DNA of 64,000 nucleotides from contig CAYGSJ010000005.1 of assembly GCA_964352665.1 (NCBI GenBank), forward strand, positions 124,001 to 188,000. The letters are read 5' to 3'. Source of the stretch: UBA1672 sp964352665. Lineage in GTDB: Bacteria > Pseudomonadota > Alphaproteobacteria > Micavibrionales > Micavibrionaceae. Made by a program: the position numbers and the translations under genes. Position 1 is the first letter of the stretch, and each line of letters begins with the position of its first letter. The notes under the pieces were generated by a model. The model searched no databases. It worked only from the letters and a program-made list of their open reading frames with translations, and was not told where the DNA came from. Shown piece after piece: positions 44,952 through 53,615 of the stretch.

Positions 44952-46178
44952 TCATTCTGCAGCTTCAGTGCTGTTTTGTGGTTGCCCCTTAGCTGTTCCC
45001 TGAAAGGGGTCCGATTTTTTAGGAGCGACCATGGACCTCTGTAAAAGCTCCGCATAAACGCCGAGTGTTTTATCGGCCATAATTTCTTTTGTAAAATTGG
45101 CGGCAACATGGGCCATAGATCGTGTGGCAAGAATGGCTCTTTGTCCGGCATCCAGAGAGAGGGCCTCTAAAATAGCGTTGGCAAGAGGATCAGGATCTCC
45201 AGGCGGAACATGCCAGCCTGTTTCTCCTCTGATGATCGTTTCGCGGGCGCCGCCGTGATCACTCGCAATGATTGGTCTGCCCATGGCTTGTGCCTCTACG
45301 GGCACACGACCAAATCCTTCCGGATCAGTAGATGCAGAAACAACAACAGTGGCAAGCATATAAGCGGCAGGCATGTCCTGGCATTGATCGACGATGCGCA
45401 TCTGTGTGCCCAATCCCTTTTCCTCGATCGTTTGTTCAAGTTCTTGCCTGTAATCCGCGCGCCCCTGATCAGAACCAATCATCACACAAAAAACATCAGA
45501 GCGGCGTATTTTTGCCATCGCATCGATTAAAACATGATGCCCTTTCCACCGTGTAAGACGCGCCGGCATCATGATAATGTTGGCGCCGTCGGGAATGCGC
45601 CATTGGGTCGCCAGTTTAATCATGCGTTCAGCATTGACGGCTGTAGGATGAAATTTTTCGATCGGGATACCGCGGTGAATTGTACGGATGCGCTCGGCAG
45701 GAACATCATAGTTCTGCATGAGGTACTGGGCCACGTAGTCGGATATGGCGATGACAAGCTCACCCTGTGCGATGGACTTATTATAAAAATGTTTTGCTTT
45801 GTTCGTGATGTTATAGGGAGCATGACAAGTTGTAACAAAACGGGCATTGGTACCTTTACAGGCGCGCCAAGCGCTCCAGGCCGGTGCACGGCTTCTGGCG
45901 TGGACAATGCCAACGTCGTAGCGTTTGATTAGTTTTCTAATCTGGCTGATATTTTTAAGCATCACTGCAGGGTTTTTGCTATGGACCGGCATATCAATAT
46001 GGATGGCGCCAATTCTAGAGAGTTCGGAAACACGGTAGCCCCCGTTTGATATAACAATTGCCTGTGCCTTGGCGCGTACTATCTCCGTTGCAATATCAAT
46101 ACAGCCCTGTTCGGCCCCACCAGCGCCAAGCTCGGGGATAATCTGCATGATAACGGGTTGCCTTGATACAGTGCTCAT
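44952..46178 (-). CDS. Glycosyltransferase family 4 (408 aa)
   Basis: A GT-B enzyme with the N-terminal acceptor domain (IIPELGAGGAEQGCIDIA) and the C-terminal nucleotide-sugar domain (MPARLTRWKGHHVLIDAM and the E-x7-E motif region DPEGFGRVPVEAQAMGRP). It is likely to act in lipopolysaccharide or other envelope glycan assembly, together with the GT9 gene immediately downstream. The donor sugar is not predictable. Confidence 0.92.
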   Translation of the reverse strand: MSTVSRQPVIMQIIPELGAGGAEQGCIDIATEIVRAKAQAIVISNGGYRVSELSRIGAIHIDMPVHSKNPAVMLKNISQIRKLIKRYDVGIVHARSRAPAWSAWRACKGTNARFVTTCHAPYNITNKAKHFYNKSIAQGELVIAISDYVAQYLMQNYDVPAERIRTIHRGIPIEKFHPTAVNAERMIKLATQWRIPDGANIIMMPARLTRWKGHHVLIDAMAKIRRSDVFCVMIGSDQGRADYRQELEQTIEEKGLGTQMRIVDQCQDMPAAYMLATVVVSASTDPEGFGRVPVEAQAMGRPIIASDHGGARETIIRGETGWHVPPGDPDPLANAILEALSLDAGQRAILATRSMAHVAANFTKEIMADKTLGVYAELLQRSMVAPKKSDPFQGTAKGQPQNSTEAAE

Positions 46179-46297
46179 TCGTACAAAATAGTCATGTTTT
46201 CGGCTCGTGGAAAGATTTTTTACAATTGTGTCCTTGTTATTCCTGTGCCTATATTTCAGAGAATTACAAATAATTGATGATGGAATAAGGAGTTATT

Positions 46298-47053
46298 GTG
46301 ACCATTTCCTATTTTACAAGTAGCAGTGGATTGAATTTAGCCTATGTACATATAAGGGCAACGCAAGAAGGACAGCATCTTCCCGCTGTTATGTTCTTAG
46401 GTGGTTTTAAATCCGACATGGAAGGCACAAAAGCGCTGTATCTTGAGGATAAGTGCCGTATTCGGGGGCAGGAATTTGTCCGTTTTGATTATTCTGGCCA
46501 CGGCGAATCGGATGGGGCGTTTGTAGATGGCACAATTGGATCATGGATGCGGGATGCACAGGCGATTCTTGATAATTTAGTTGAGCGGGATTGTATTTTA
46601 GTGGGCTCTTCAATGGGGGGATGGATCTCTCTCTTATTACTTTTGGAATGTCCCGAGAGGATAAAAGGTGTCATAGGGATTGCTGCTGCTCCTGATTTTA
46701 CCCGTGATGTTGAAAATCAGATGAGCAAAGACCAGCGTGAAATGATGGAAACTCTGGGCAGGCTGGAAATTGAAAATGATTATAGCAATGAACCCTATAT
46801 TTTTACCAAGGCACTAATTGAGGATGGCCGCAAGAACAGTTTATTAACTGATACGTACCGTATAGATGTTCCAATCGTTCTGATTCAAGGGAAACAGGAC
46901 GAAGATGTTTCTTGGGAAAAGGCAAATAAAATTAAGGAATGTTTTAAGGGGCCAAGCACAGAAGTGATCTTTATCGACGATGGCGACCATCGTTTGTCAC
47001 GTGAAGAAGATTTGGTTTTGATTGATAGGCAGGTGTTGAAATTAAGCGTGTAG
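46298..47053 (+). CDS. Alpha/beta hydrolase (251 aa)
   Basis: A compact serine hydrolase. The nucleophile elbow is VGSSMGGW, the oxyanion region is VMFLGGFKSDMEGT, and GHGESDG follows the first strands. The catalytic His is probably in DDGDHRLSRE, and the Asp in IQGKQDEDVSW. This matches the alpha/beta-hydrolase group of palmitoyl-protein-thioesterase ABHD10-like proteins found in alphaproteobacteria. The start is GTG 46298 with AAGGAG 7 nt upstream. Confidence 0.85.
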   Translation: MTISYFTSSSGLNLAYVHIRATQEGQHLPAVMFLGGFKSDMEGTKALYLEDKCRIRGQEFVRFDYSGHGESDGAFVDGTIGSWMRDAQAILDNLVERDCILVGSSMGGWISLLLLLECPERIKGVIGIAAAPDFTRDVENQMSKDQREMMETLGRLEIENDYSNEPYIFTKALIEDGRKNSLLTDTYRIDVPIVLIQGKQDEDVSWEKANKIKECFKGPSTEVIFIDDGDHRLSREEDLVLIDRQVLKLSV

Positions 47054-47057
47054 CTTA

Positions 47058-47618
47058 TCAGCCTTTCATTTTTTTCTGCCTCATTTTTTTCTGATGGCGC
47101 ATTTTTTTGTATTTAGCCAGTTTTTCGTCACTGCTTTTTTCACCGAAAAATTTGCGTAACAATATATCAAGTATGAAGACAAAGGCTGCGAAGCTGGCGA
47201 ATACAAAAACAGCGGTTTGTTCTAGCAGGAAACCAATTATTTTTTGTAATGTGCTAGCCTGTTTTTCAATGAGGGTCTTTTCGTGTGTGACAATCATTTT
47301 TTCACCGGTTTCCGTAGATTCTTGTGTAAACCCCTCCATGTAATCTACATTTGGATCTATATCTTCCTTGGATTGTTGAGGCGCGCCCCCTTGCATGAAA
47401 TCGTCTTTGATAGGGTTTAGCTCTTCGAGGGTATGTCCAAGTTCCTGAACTTTTATCTTCCATTGATCGTGGCTTTCCTTGTGATACTTGTCCCACAAAG
47501 CGCCGACATCAGATAAACGAAATCCTTTGTCTGGATTTTCACTAAATATGTAGGCATCGTGGGCGAGCACCGCGATAGGGGGAATCATAACCAGCAGTAG
47601 TATAAATTTTCGTAACAT
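47058..47618 (-). CDS. Membrane-anchored hypothetical protein (186 aa)
   Basis: A signal-like N-terminal hydrophobic segment (FILLLVMIPPIAVLAHDAYIF) and a second transmembrane helix near residues 135-158 (AVFVFASFAAFVFILDILL) bracket a roughly 110-residue exported domain. The C-terminal tail is strongly basic (KKMRHQKKMRQKKMKG) and would lie in the cytoplasm. No family is recognised. It converges with the hydrolase gene. Confidence 0.65.
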   Translation of the reverse strand: MLRKFILLLVMIPPIAVLAHDAYIFSENPDKGFRLSDVGALWDKYHKESHDQWKIKVQELGHTLEELNPIKDDFMQGGAPQQSKEDIDPNVDYMEGFTQESTETGEKMIVTHEKTLIEKQASTLQKIIGFLLEQTAVFVFASFAAFVFILDILLRKFFGEKSSDEKLAKYKKMRHQKKMRQKKMKG

Positions 47619-47773
47619 TGAGCATCCGAATAAAAGTTTAATCGCCGGTCAGTTTATCAGTCTATTTCCAGTTCGAAAAGGAATGACTTTTCTTTTCAAC
47701 AGATGGGGAGTATTTACACTCGGTTTATTTTACCTCTATATAGACGAGGGATACATATATTCAAGGGATTTAG

Positions 47774-48859
47774 ATGGTGTCTATACAAAATGATTTGTCT
47801 CTTTTAGAAGAGCTTTTAGGAGATTCAAAAGGGGCGAACACGCTTTTTAATGCAGGACCTTACTGGCAGATATACAGCCAGAGAACTGCACAAGCCATAA
47901 AGCATGAAGGCCTTGAAAATTTCAGGGATAACACAGCAATTGTAAAGGGTTATGGTGATAATTTTACAACCAATCCTTTTGATGTCATGCCCAGAAACTC
48001 CAAGGGGTATTTGCTTCATGCGCTCATGGAAAAAACACCTTTTGTAGACAAGGTTTTAGAGACTTATCAAAAGCATATAAGGGCCCTTCGTGATCAACTG
48101 ATTAGGGCCAATGGTGAATGGCTGGTTGCTAAATACGCCGATGTTTTAAAAAAGTATCAGGACGTTCTTGCTGGTATGGATACTACAATCGGCAAGCCCT
48201 GCCAGACATTGGATTACAATGGTCATGCCCTGGCCTTTTCATATATTAATCAGCTCCACCGCCTTGATTTATTCCTGAACCAGAATGTTTTCAAAAAGGC
48301 GAAGGTGCTTGTAGAAATTGGCGGAGGGATCGGGATCAATGCCCATCTTGTTAATGCAATTTGTCCGGAAATAGAAAAGATTATTTATATTGATATCAGT
48401 CCTGTTTTGTATGTTGGAACCCAGCACTTAAAGGCGGCAACAGGCGATGTCTATGATTATGCGCGCTATAAAAAGGAGCAACCGAAATCGCTGGATCAAA
48501 TCAAGGAAAAAATTATATGCCTGCCACCATGGTGTCTGGATGCGCTCGATTTTAAATGGGATGTTTGTTGGAATTCCAACTCGTTTCAGGAAATGACAGA
48601 AGCGCAAATCCAGTATTATCTAGGGGCTCTTGAGGAACGAGCGGCTCCCGATGCGGCTTATGCGCTGATTTACTACAAAGGCAATAACGATAGCATCAGT
48701 TTTGATCGTTTTAAGGATTTTTGTAGTCTTCCGCTGAATGTTTTTAATGAAGAGGATTATTATTTTTACGCCACGGCAAAAGCAGGCGATGTTTCTGTTT
48801 CTCCCAAACCTTCAACAGCGCCCAAGCAAGAGCCATCCCGAGAGAGGCTTGCAGGATAA
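47774..48859 (+). CDS. Putative sugar O-methyltransferase (361 aa)
   Basis: A Rossmann-type SAM site is visible: VLVEIGGGIGINAHLVNAI, followed by KIIYIDISPVLYVG. The sequence resembles the putative sugar O-methyltransferase family (TIGR04371-like) found in glycan gene clusters. The N-terminal 170 residues would bind acceptor. Its last 116 bp overlap the 3' end of the convergent GT-C-like gene, so the final residues (PKPSTAPKQEPSRERLAG) read through the other gene's complement and may be a recent extension. Confidence 0.75.
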   Translation: MVSIQNDLSLLEELLGDSKGANTLFNAGPYWQIYSQRTAQAIKHEGLENFRDNTAIVKGYGDNFTTNPFDVMPRNSKGYLLHALMEKTPFVDKVLETYQKHIRALRDQLIRANGEWLVAKYADVLKKYQDVLAGMDTTIGKPCQTLDYNGHALAFSYINQLHRLDLFLNQNVFKKAKVLVEIGGGIGINAHLVNAICPEIEKIIYIDISPVLYVGTQHLKAATGDVYDYARYKKEQPKSLDQIKEKIICLPPWCLDALDFKWDVCWNSNSFQEMTEAQIQYYLGALEERAAPDAAYALIYYKGNNDSISFDRFKDFCSLPLNVFNEEDYYFYATAKAGDVSVSPKPSTAPKQEPSRERLAG

Positions 48860-50183
48860 TATTGTAGCGCGGTATATTCACCGTCGCAAAGCCGTGCAGG
48901 CCAAGCATAAACCATGGCGGTATTGAATAGAGAATATAGTCGTATTTACGTTTTCTGAATCCCTTATAAGCGAGGAAAAGAAACGCAATATAGGGAAAGA
49001 AAATCCAAAGCTCAAAAACCCACATGCCCCTGAATATAAGAGGGAAAGTCACAATAATATGTTTGGGAAGGTCTGACAGTACATAGTTTTTAAGAAGATA
49101 AGACAGGTGTTTTTCATGGCTTCCCGCTTCTTCCAGAGTCTTTTTTCTAAGAACCTGATTTCCGTATTGGTAGAAACTTTCGGGGTCATCCCAACTCCAT
49201 CGTCTATAGGAGTCTTTGGCGAAAAGTTTTTTTGCCAGATTATCACCTTCTTTCGGAATGCCGTAAATCCACGATACCCACCACTCATCCCAGTTCATAT
49301 CGTTATAGGCAACGCGCTGGGATAATGTGAAAGGCCCATAACCAAAAGTGATGGCAGTATGATCCAGTATTATGTGGTTACGGTACACCCACGGCCCCGT
49401 GACGGCACAAATAGCAATAACAGTAACGACTAAAAGCTGTAGGGTTTTGCATCCCTTGTTTTTTAACAATAGAAAAATCCCAAGTCCAAAAAAGGCAAAG
49501 GACATGGCATAAACCAGATATAAAAAAGACGGTTTTGTAAGGATCAACGCTCCCGTCATTAATCCAGTTAATGCTGCCCATAAGATTTTCTTTTCTTGCC
49601 AGCTCAAGATCAGAAAATAACACGACATGTAAAATAGAGGCAGTATAAGCGCTTCTGCCATCACGATGCTGGCGTAATAGGCAAGCGTCCCCAATGTCAC
49701 TACTAAAAACGTCGCAAGATACGCCAAATCTTTCCGGTTAAATAATGTAAGCGCTGTCAGCCATATAAAAACGGCAGAAAGCGCGCCGAGAAGACTTTGT
49801 ACAACCCATAAAACAGTGAAGTTAAGAGGGCATTGTTTTTCGATGATATCGGGGCGAATTAGATCGATAGAACATTGGAATGTTCTCTTTAAATCGTCAC
49901 TCGCCCATATCAGGCCAGTTAAAAATGCAGGATAGAGCGGGGCAAAAAACATGCCTTCTTTATTCGGACCGGGGGGCAAGACGGTGTTCTTGAAATTTCC
50001 GTCCTCGTAAACACCGTTTTCCAGTAAGGGCATGGCAACGGCCATATAGGTGATGTTGTCTGCGTAAGGTGTTTCTTTTTCAAGGAAATAAAGCTGTATG
50101 ACGATAATCAGAAAGGACACTGCAAAGACTGTCAAGATGTTGACAGAGGGCCTCTTAAATCCTTGAAAGAAAAGGGAAGACAT
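48744..50183 (-). CDS. Polytopic GT-C-like membrane glycosyltransferase (479 aa)
   Basis: About ten hydrophobic segments are visible, beginning with VFAVSFLIIVIQLYFL. A large first loop holds an acidic ETPYADNITYM motif, the usual position of the catalytic Asp in GT-C (ArnT/PMT-like) enzymes, followed by APLYPAFLTGLIW. Such enzymes use polyprenyl-phosphate sugars at the outer face of the inner membrane. Neighbouring methyltransferase and GT genes support an envelope-glycan role. The 3' end overlaps the convergent methyltransferase gene by 116 bp. Confidence 0.75.
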   Translation of the reverse strand: MSSLFFQGFKRPSVNILTVFAVSFLIIVIQLYFLEKETPYADNITYMAVAMPLLENGVYEDGNFKNTVLPPGPNKEGMFFAPLYPAFLTGLIWASDDLKRTFQCSIDLIRPDIIEKQCPLNFTVLWVVQSLLGALSAVFIWLTALTLFNRKDLAYLATFLVVTLGTLAYYASIVMAEALILPLFYMSCYFLILSWQEKKILWAALTGLMTGALILTKPSFLYLVYAMSFAFFGLGIFLLLKNKGCKTLQLLVVTVIAICAVTGPWVYRNHIILDHTAITFGYGPFTLSQRVAYNDMNWDEWWVSWIYGIPKEGDNLAKKLFAKDSYRRWSWDDPESFYQYGNQVLRKKTLEEAGSHEKHLSYLLKNYVLSDLPKHIIVTFPLIFRGMWVFELWIFFPYIAFLFLAYKGFRKRKYDYILYSIPPWFMLGLHGFATVNIPRYNIILQASLGMALAWALLKVWEKQKHRLLLPWRKNNNPLH

Positions 50184-50313
50184 AATGACAACCTTGCTCC
50201 TGCTTCTGGGTCTGTTTAAATCCGGTGCAGCCTAGCAAAGAACGCCTCATTCGGAAAGCCGGGACTTGTATTTTTGATTTTTTCTGTCTATTGTGCGCGC
50301 ACGCAAATGGTAG

Positions 50314-50403
50314 GGTGACGTGGCCGAGTGGCTTAAGGCGCACGCTTGGAAAGCGTGTTTACGTTAACGCGTAACGAGGGTTCGAATCCCTCCGTCACCG
50401 CCA
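50314..50403 (+). tRNA. tRNA-Ser (GGA), CCA encoded
   Basis: Acceptor strands GGTGACG (50314-50320) and CGTCACC pair fully. The anticodon stem CACGC/GCGTG encloses TTGGAAA with anticodon GGA. A long variable arm is present, the T arm is GAGGG-TTCGAAT-CCCTC, and the CCA end is encoded at 50401-50403. An integrase gene lies 300 bp downstream, so this is the likely island boundary. Confidence 0.97.
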
Positions 50404-50566
50404 GCTAGTCTGCCCTTCCACCACTTCATGAGAATATTGCGCTCTACGCCCCGCCGCGGCGGCGGTTCAGGCTATCGCTTTTCTTGACCTTTCACTGAGA
50501 ATTTTAAAATCATCCTTAAATCTGCCATTTCTCTCATGCGCAAAAAACGCGGAAGGTCGAGGTCAC

Positions 50567-50705
50567 ATTTCCCAGCTAGCTGGGAAATTACAGGGAAATT
50601 TTTGAATTTTTAAGGCTAAATCAGATGAGAATCTAGCCGTACATTACGGATAGCAAGAGTTACGGTTGAATTGTCTTTAAAATTAACTGGGAAATGTAGG
50701 GAATT
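50567..50705. repeat. 22-bp palindrome and two CTGGGAAAT repeats beside the recombinase
   Basis: A perfect palindrome spans 50567-50588, centred on CAGCTAGCTG. Its right half starts a unit CTGGGAAATTACAGGGAAAT (50580-50599), which recurs imperfectly as CTGGGAAATGTAGGGAATT (50687-50705) at the recombinase stop codon. The word CCAGCTAG also occurs across the tRNA-Ser 3' end (50401-50408). These are candidate recombinase-binding or attachment sequences. The rest of the gap 50404-50703 has no gene. Confidence 0.5.
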
Positions 50706-52248
50706 ATTGGCTCAGAAATTTGAAACTTTCCTGAATACATTGGTTGACGTAATTCTCACCATGACTGCCCTTTTTAGCAATATTTTTTAAAGCTGCTCCG
50801 GCGAAATGTTCATCGCGCCAGATGATACCTCTGACAATACGTTTCAATTGATCGGCGGGTAAGTCAAGTGGATCTTTGTTTTTACGGTTTTCACTGTCTA
50901 TGATGATGGCTCCGTTTTTACCGCGGTTGGTTCTGAATGCGGTTGTGATAACAATTTCTTTTGCCGTTGGGGTGTTGATTGATATTTTGGAGTGTTTGGC
51001 AATGTCTTTTCTAAGTTTTTCGGCGTTTATCCTGATTTCCAAGGCATTAGAGCTAACCGTTATTTTGCTGACGATCGTTCTTATAAAGCCGCTGCGAACA
51101 GGGATCAGGTTCAGCATGAGCCAGTGTAGATGCTTTTCCGGTGTTTCAGGAAAAGCGCTTTGCCACATATCAAGATTTTCCAGCCAATCTTTGATGGCAT
51201 CTATAACAGTTTTCTCAATTTCATGTGCTGGAATTCTGGCCATGATCCCTTTGGGGTGATCACGATATTGAATGAGATTTTGGCTGATATAATAGCTGTA
51301 GCGATTGCCTTTCTTGGCTGTGTAGGTCGGGCTGTAAATCACGTCATCACAATCATAGAGCAGACCTTGCAGCAAGCATCCGCTTTTGCCGCGCTCATTT
51401 TTTTTAATGGATGTGTTGGCGTTAAGTTGTTTTTGTACCTGTTCAAAAACCTCCTTATCAATGATGCCGTCATGTAGGCCATCATAAATTTGATCTTTGT
51501 GCCGTACCTTTCCAACATAAAGGGGGTTTTGAAGAATCTGATGGAGGTGGCCGCGGCTTAAATTAGCGCCACCATATGTTCGTTTTTTTTGGGATATCCG
51601 TATGGGTGTTTTAAAGCCTTGTTTAGCAACGCGGTCTTTCAGGCGACGTACTGAACCGCATTTCAAGTATTCTTCAAAAATGAATCGCGCCGTTTCCATT
51701 TCATCCGGATGCGGCAAAAGCTTTTTATCAATGCGCTGATACCCGAGCGGCGGAAATCCACCCATCCACATTCCACGTTTTTTACTGGCGGCGATCTTAT
51801 CGCGAATACGTTCACTGGTGACTTCGCGTTCAAATTGCGCGAAGCTGAGCAGCATGTTGAGTGTTAGGCGCCCCATGCTGGTTGTGGTGTTAAAGCTCTG
51901 TGTGACGGATACAAATGTCACATCATGGGCATCGAATATTTCGACCAACTTTGAAAAATCCATAAGGGAGCGCGTCAAACGATCAATTTTGTAAACAACG
52001 ACGGTTTGAATTTTACCGGCTTTAATATCATCCATAAGAGCTTTTAATCCGGGACGCTCCATATTGCCGCCGCTATATCCGCCATCATCATATTCTTGTT
52101 TTACCACTTGCCAGCCCTCAGCTTTCTGACTGGTGATATATGCCTCGCAAGCTTCGCGCTGTGCATGCAACGTATTGAAATCTTGATCCAGCCCTTCTTC
52201 GGTTGATTTGCGTGTATAGATTGCGCAGTTTTTTATCTCTTGTTTCAT
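50704..52248 (-). CDS. Serine recombinase/integrase (514 aa)
   Basis: The resolvase-type catalytic domain is N-terminal: CAIYTRKSTEEGLDQDFNTL, with the active Ser in RKST, then YKIDRLTRSLMDF and FEREVTSERIRDKIAASK. The recombinase domain and zinc-ribbon-like region follow (LQNPLYVGKVRH, SGCLLQGLLYDC), and the C terminus carries the IWRDEHFAG block. This is the large serine recombinase type found with DUF2924 in alphaproteobacterial islands. Its C terminus points towards tRNA-Ser. It is translationally coupled to the DUF2924 gene by a 4-bp overlap and probably integrates or excises the island. Confidence 0.92.
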   Translation of the reverse strand: MKQEIKNCAIYTRKSTEEGLDQDFNTLHAQREACEAYITSQKAEGWQVVKQEYDDGGYSGGNMERPGLKALMDDIKAGKIQTVVVYKIDRLTRSLMDFSKLVEIFDAHDVTFVSVTQSFNTTTSMGRLTLNMLLSFAQFEREVTSERIRDKIAASKKRGMWMGGFPPLGYQRIDKKLLPHPDEMETARFIFEEYLKCGSVRRLKDRVAKQGFKTPIRISQKKRTYGGANLSRGHLHQILQNPLYVGKVRHKDQIYDGLHDGIIDKEVFEQVQKQLNANTSIKKNERGKSGCLLQGLLYDCDDVIYSPTYTAKKGNRYSYYISQNLIQYRDHPKGIMARIPAHEIEKTVIDAIKDWLENLDMWQSAFPETPEKHLHWLMLNLIPVRSGFIRTIVSKITVSSNALEIRINAEKLRKDIAKHSKISINTPTAKEIVITTAFRTNRGKNGAIIIDSENRKNKDPLDLPADQLKRIVRGIIWRDEHFAGAALKNIAKKGSHGENYVNQCIQESFKFLSQ

Positions 52249-52661
52249 GCCGCTTCCTTCTTGTTTTTAAGGCCAAAAAACACCCAACCGTTCCAGCGTG
52301 ATCCGGTGATTTCCGAGGCGATTTTGGACAGGCTGGAATATTCGCGGGTTTCGTACGTGAAGCCTTTTGCTGTTACTGTTACGGCGTGCGCTTTTCCTTG
52401 CCAGTTTCGAATTAACCGTATGCCGGGCTTAAGGGCGGCGTGGCCTTGATCAAAATAATTGGGATTGCGTTTATAGGCGGTGATGAGCTTATTAAGGCGC
52501 TGTTTTTGATCGGGTGTTAGGCTGAAGCCTTCTTGCTCGCGCATTTTATAAACTAGGCTGCGCTCCATCATTTTGCGCCCGATGCGGCGGTGAGGCTTTA
52601 TGCCCCATACTTCAGCCCATTGTTCGCGTAACTGTGAAAGTGATAAATTGTCAAAATGCAT
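52245..52661 (-). CDS. DUF2924 protein, recombinase partner (138 aa)
   Basis: The sequence fits DUF2924: an N-terminal LREQWAEVWG, RIGRKMMERSLVYKMRE, and the C-terminal PGIRLIRNWQGKAHAVTV with SLSKIASEITGSRWNGWVFFGL. DUF2924 genes are regularly next to serine recombinases; they may be accessory DNA-binding factors. ATG 52661 is chosen because GGAGGAG lies 6-7 nt upstream. The stop overlaps the recombinase start. Confidence 0.9.
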   Translation of the reverse strand: MHFDNLSLSQLREQWAEVWGIKPHRRIGRKMMERSLVYKMREQEGFSLTPDQKQRLNKLITAYKRNPNYFDQGHAALKPGIRLIRNWQGKAHAVTVTAKGFTYETREYSSLSKIASEITGSRWNGWVFFGLKNKKEAA

Positions 52662-52781
52662 ATGGCTCCTCCGTTCTTTAACGTTAGAGCCATACACGCT
52701 TGCTGTGGGAAGGAAGTCCAGTTGATTATGCTGATTTGTAAATGGAATTGTGCGGGCTTCTAAAATGTGTAGAATATCAAA

Positions 52782-53615
52782 ATGTCTATTTACACATATA
52801 AAAACCGTGATGGCAGTATTGGGATCAATTCAAAGCAGAGCTTTGTTAATGCCTTGGATAATAAAGCTGTTCTAAATCTACCGTCTTTTGAAGACATATT
52901 CCAGGAGGCGGAAAGGCTTGTAAAAACCGAAAATCCAAAAGTTTCCGGGAACGCATTAAGCAATGTTCGCGGTAATTGGTATGAGTGGCTGATAGCGATT
53001 GGAGCGTTGGAATTTTACAAGAAAAGCTCTGAAGCGGCTTACCTAATTCCTTTGCCGAATATTCGACAATATGATTGTGCCAAGCTTTATCAAAAAAATA
53101 TCTTTGCCTTCATAGAAGATCTGAGAACTAAAGTTGCCGAGGCTTCGGATGTAAGCCTTATTACATCCAACCCGGATTTTGTAATAATAGACAGAAATAT
53201 TTCCATGGAGATCCCAGATACTTCGTCAGGCCTTATAACCCCTGAACTCATTGAAGAAATTGATCAATCTCACTTGAAGTTGGAACACTCATGTAAGCTT
53301 GATCAAATTTTGGGCTATACAGCCGTCAAATCTTCGTTACGTCCGGACAGAAGATTACAGATTGCGCATGAAGGAAGCCTCATGAAAGCGCTATACAGGC
53401 ATGTTCAAACAAGAGAGTGGATAATTGATGCGCCGGGCATTGAGTATTTTGCAATCACATCTGTTGCAACAGAGGCTGATAGAAACGCGCTCAAAACTGT
53501 TGCTACGCATTCAATCACCGATGTCGGCAGCGACCCGCAGGCAGCCGTAGACGGATTATTTTGTGTTTCAAACGGGGCAGAGTTGGAAGAAACTTTAAAA
53601 CAAATTCTGCTTTAA
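52782..53615 (+). CDS. Type II restriction endonuclease, Cfr10I/Bse634I-like (277 aa)
   Basis: The likely PD-(D/E)XK variant active site is arranged as in Cfr10I: Asp132 in SNPDFVIID, Lys183 in TAVKSSL, and Glu197 14 residues further on in IAHEG. In Cfr10I the corresponding spacing of Lys190 and Glu204 is also 14. That family cuts RCCGGY sequences as a tetramer; the specificity here is an inference only. It is convergent with the cytosine methyltransferase gene, overlapping by 4 bp, which forms a standard restriction-modification pair. Confidence 0.75.
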   Translation: MSIYTYKNRDGSIGINSKQSFVNALDNKAVLNLPSFEDIFQEAERLVKTENPKVSGNALSNVRGNWYEWLIAIGALEFYKKSSEAAYLIPLPNIRQYDCAKLYQKNIFAFIEDLRTKVAEASDVSLITSNPDFVIIDRNISMEIPDTSSGLITPELIEEIDQSHLKLEHSCKLDQILGYTAVKSSLRPDRRLQIAHEGSLMKALYRHVQTREWIIDAPGIEYFAITSVATEADRNALKTVATHSITDVGSDPQAAVDGLFCVSNGAELEETLKQILL

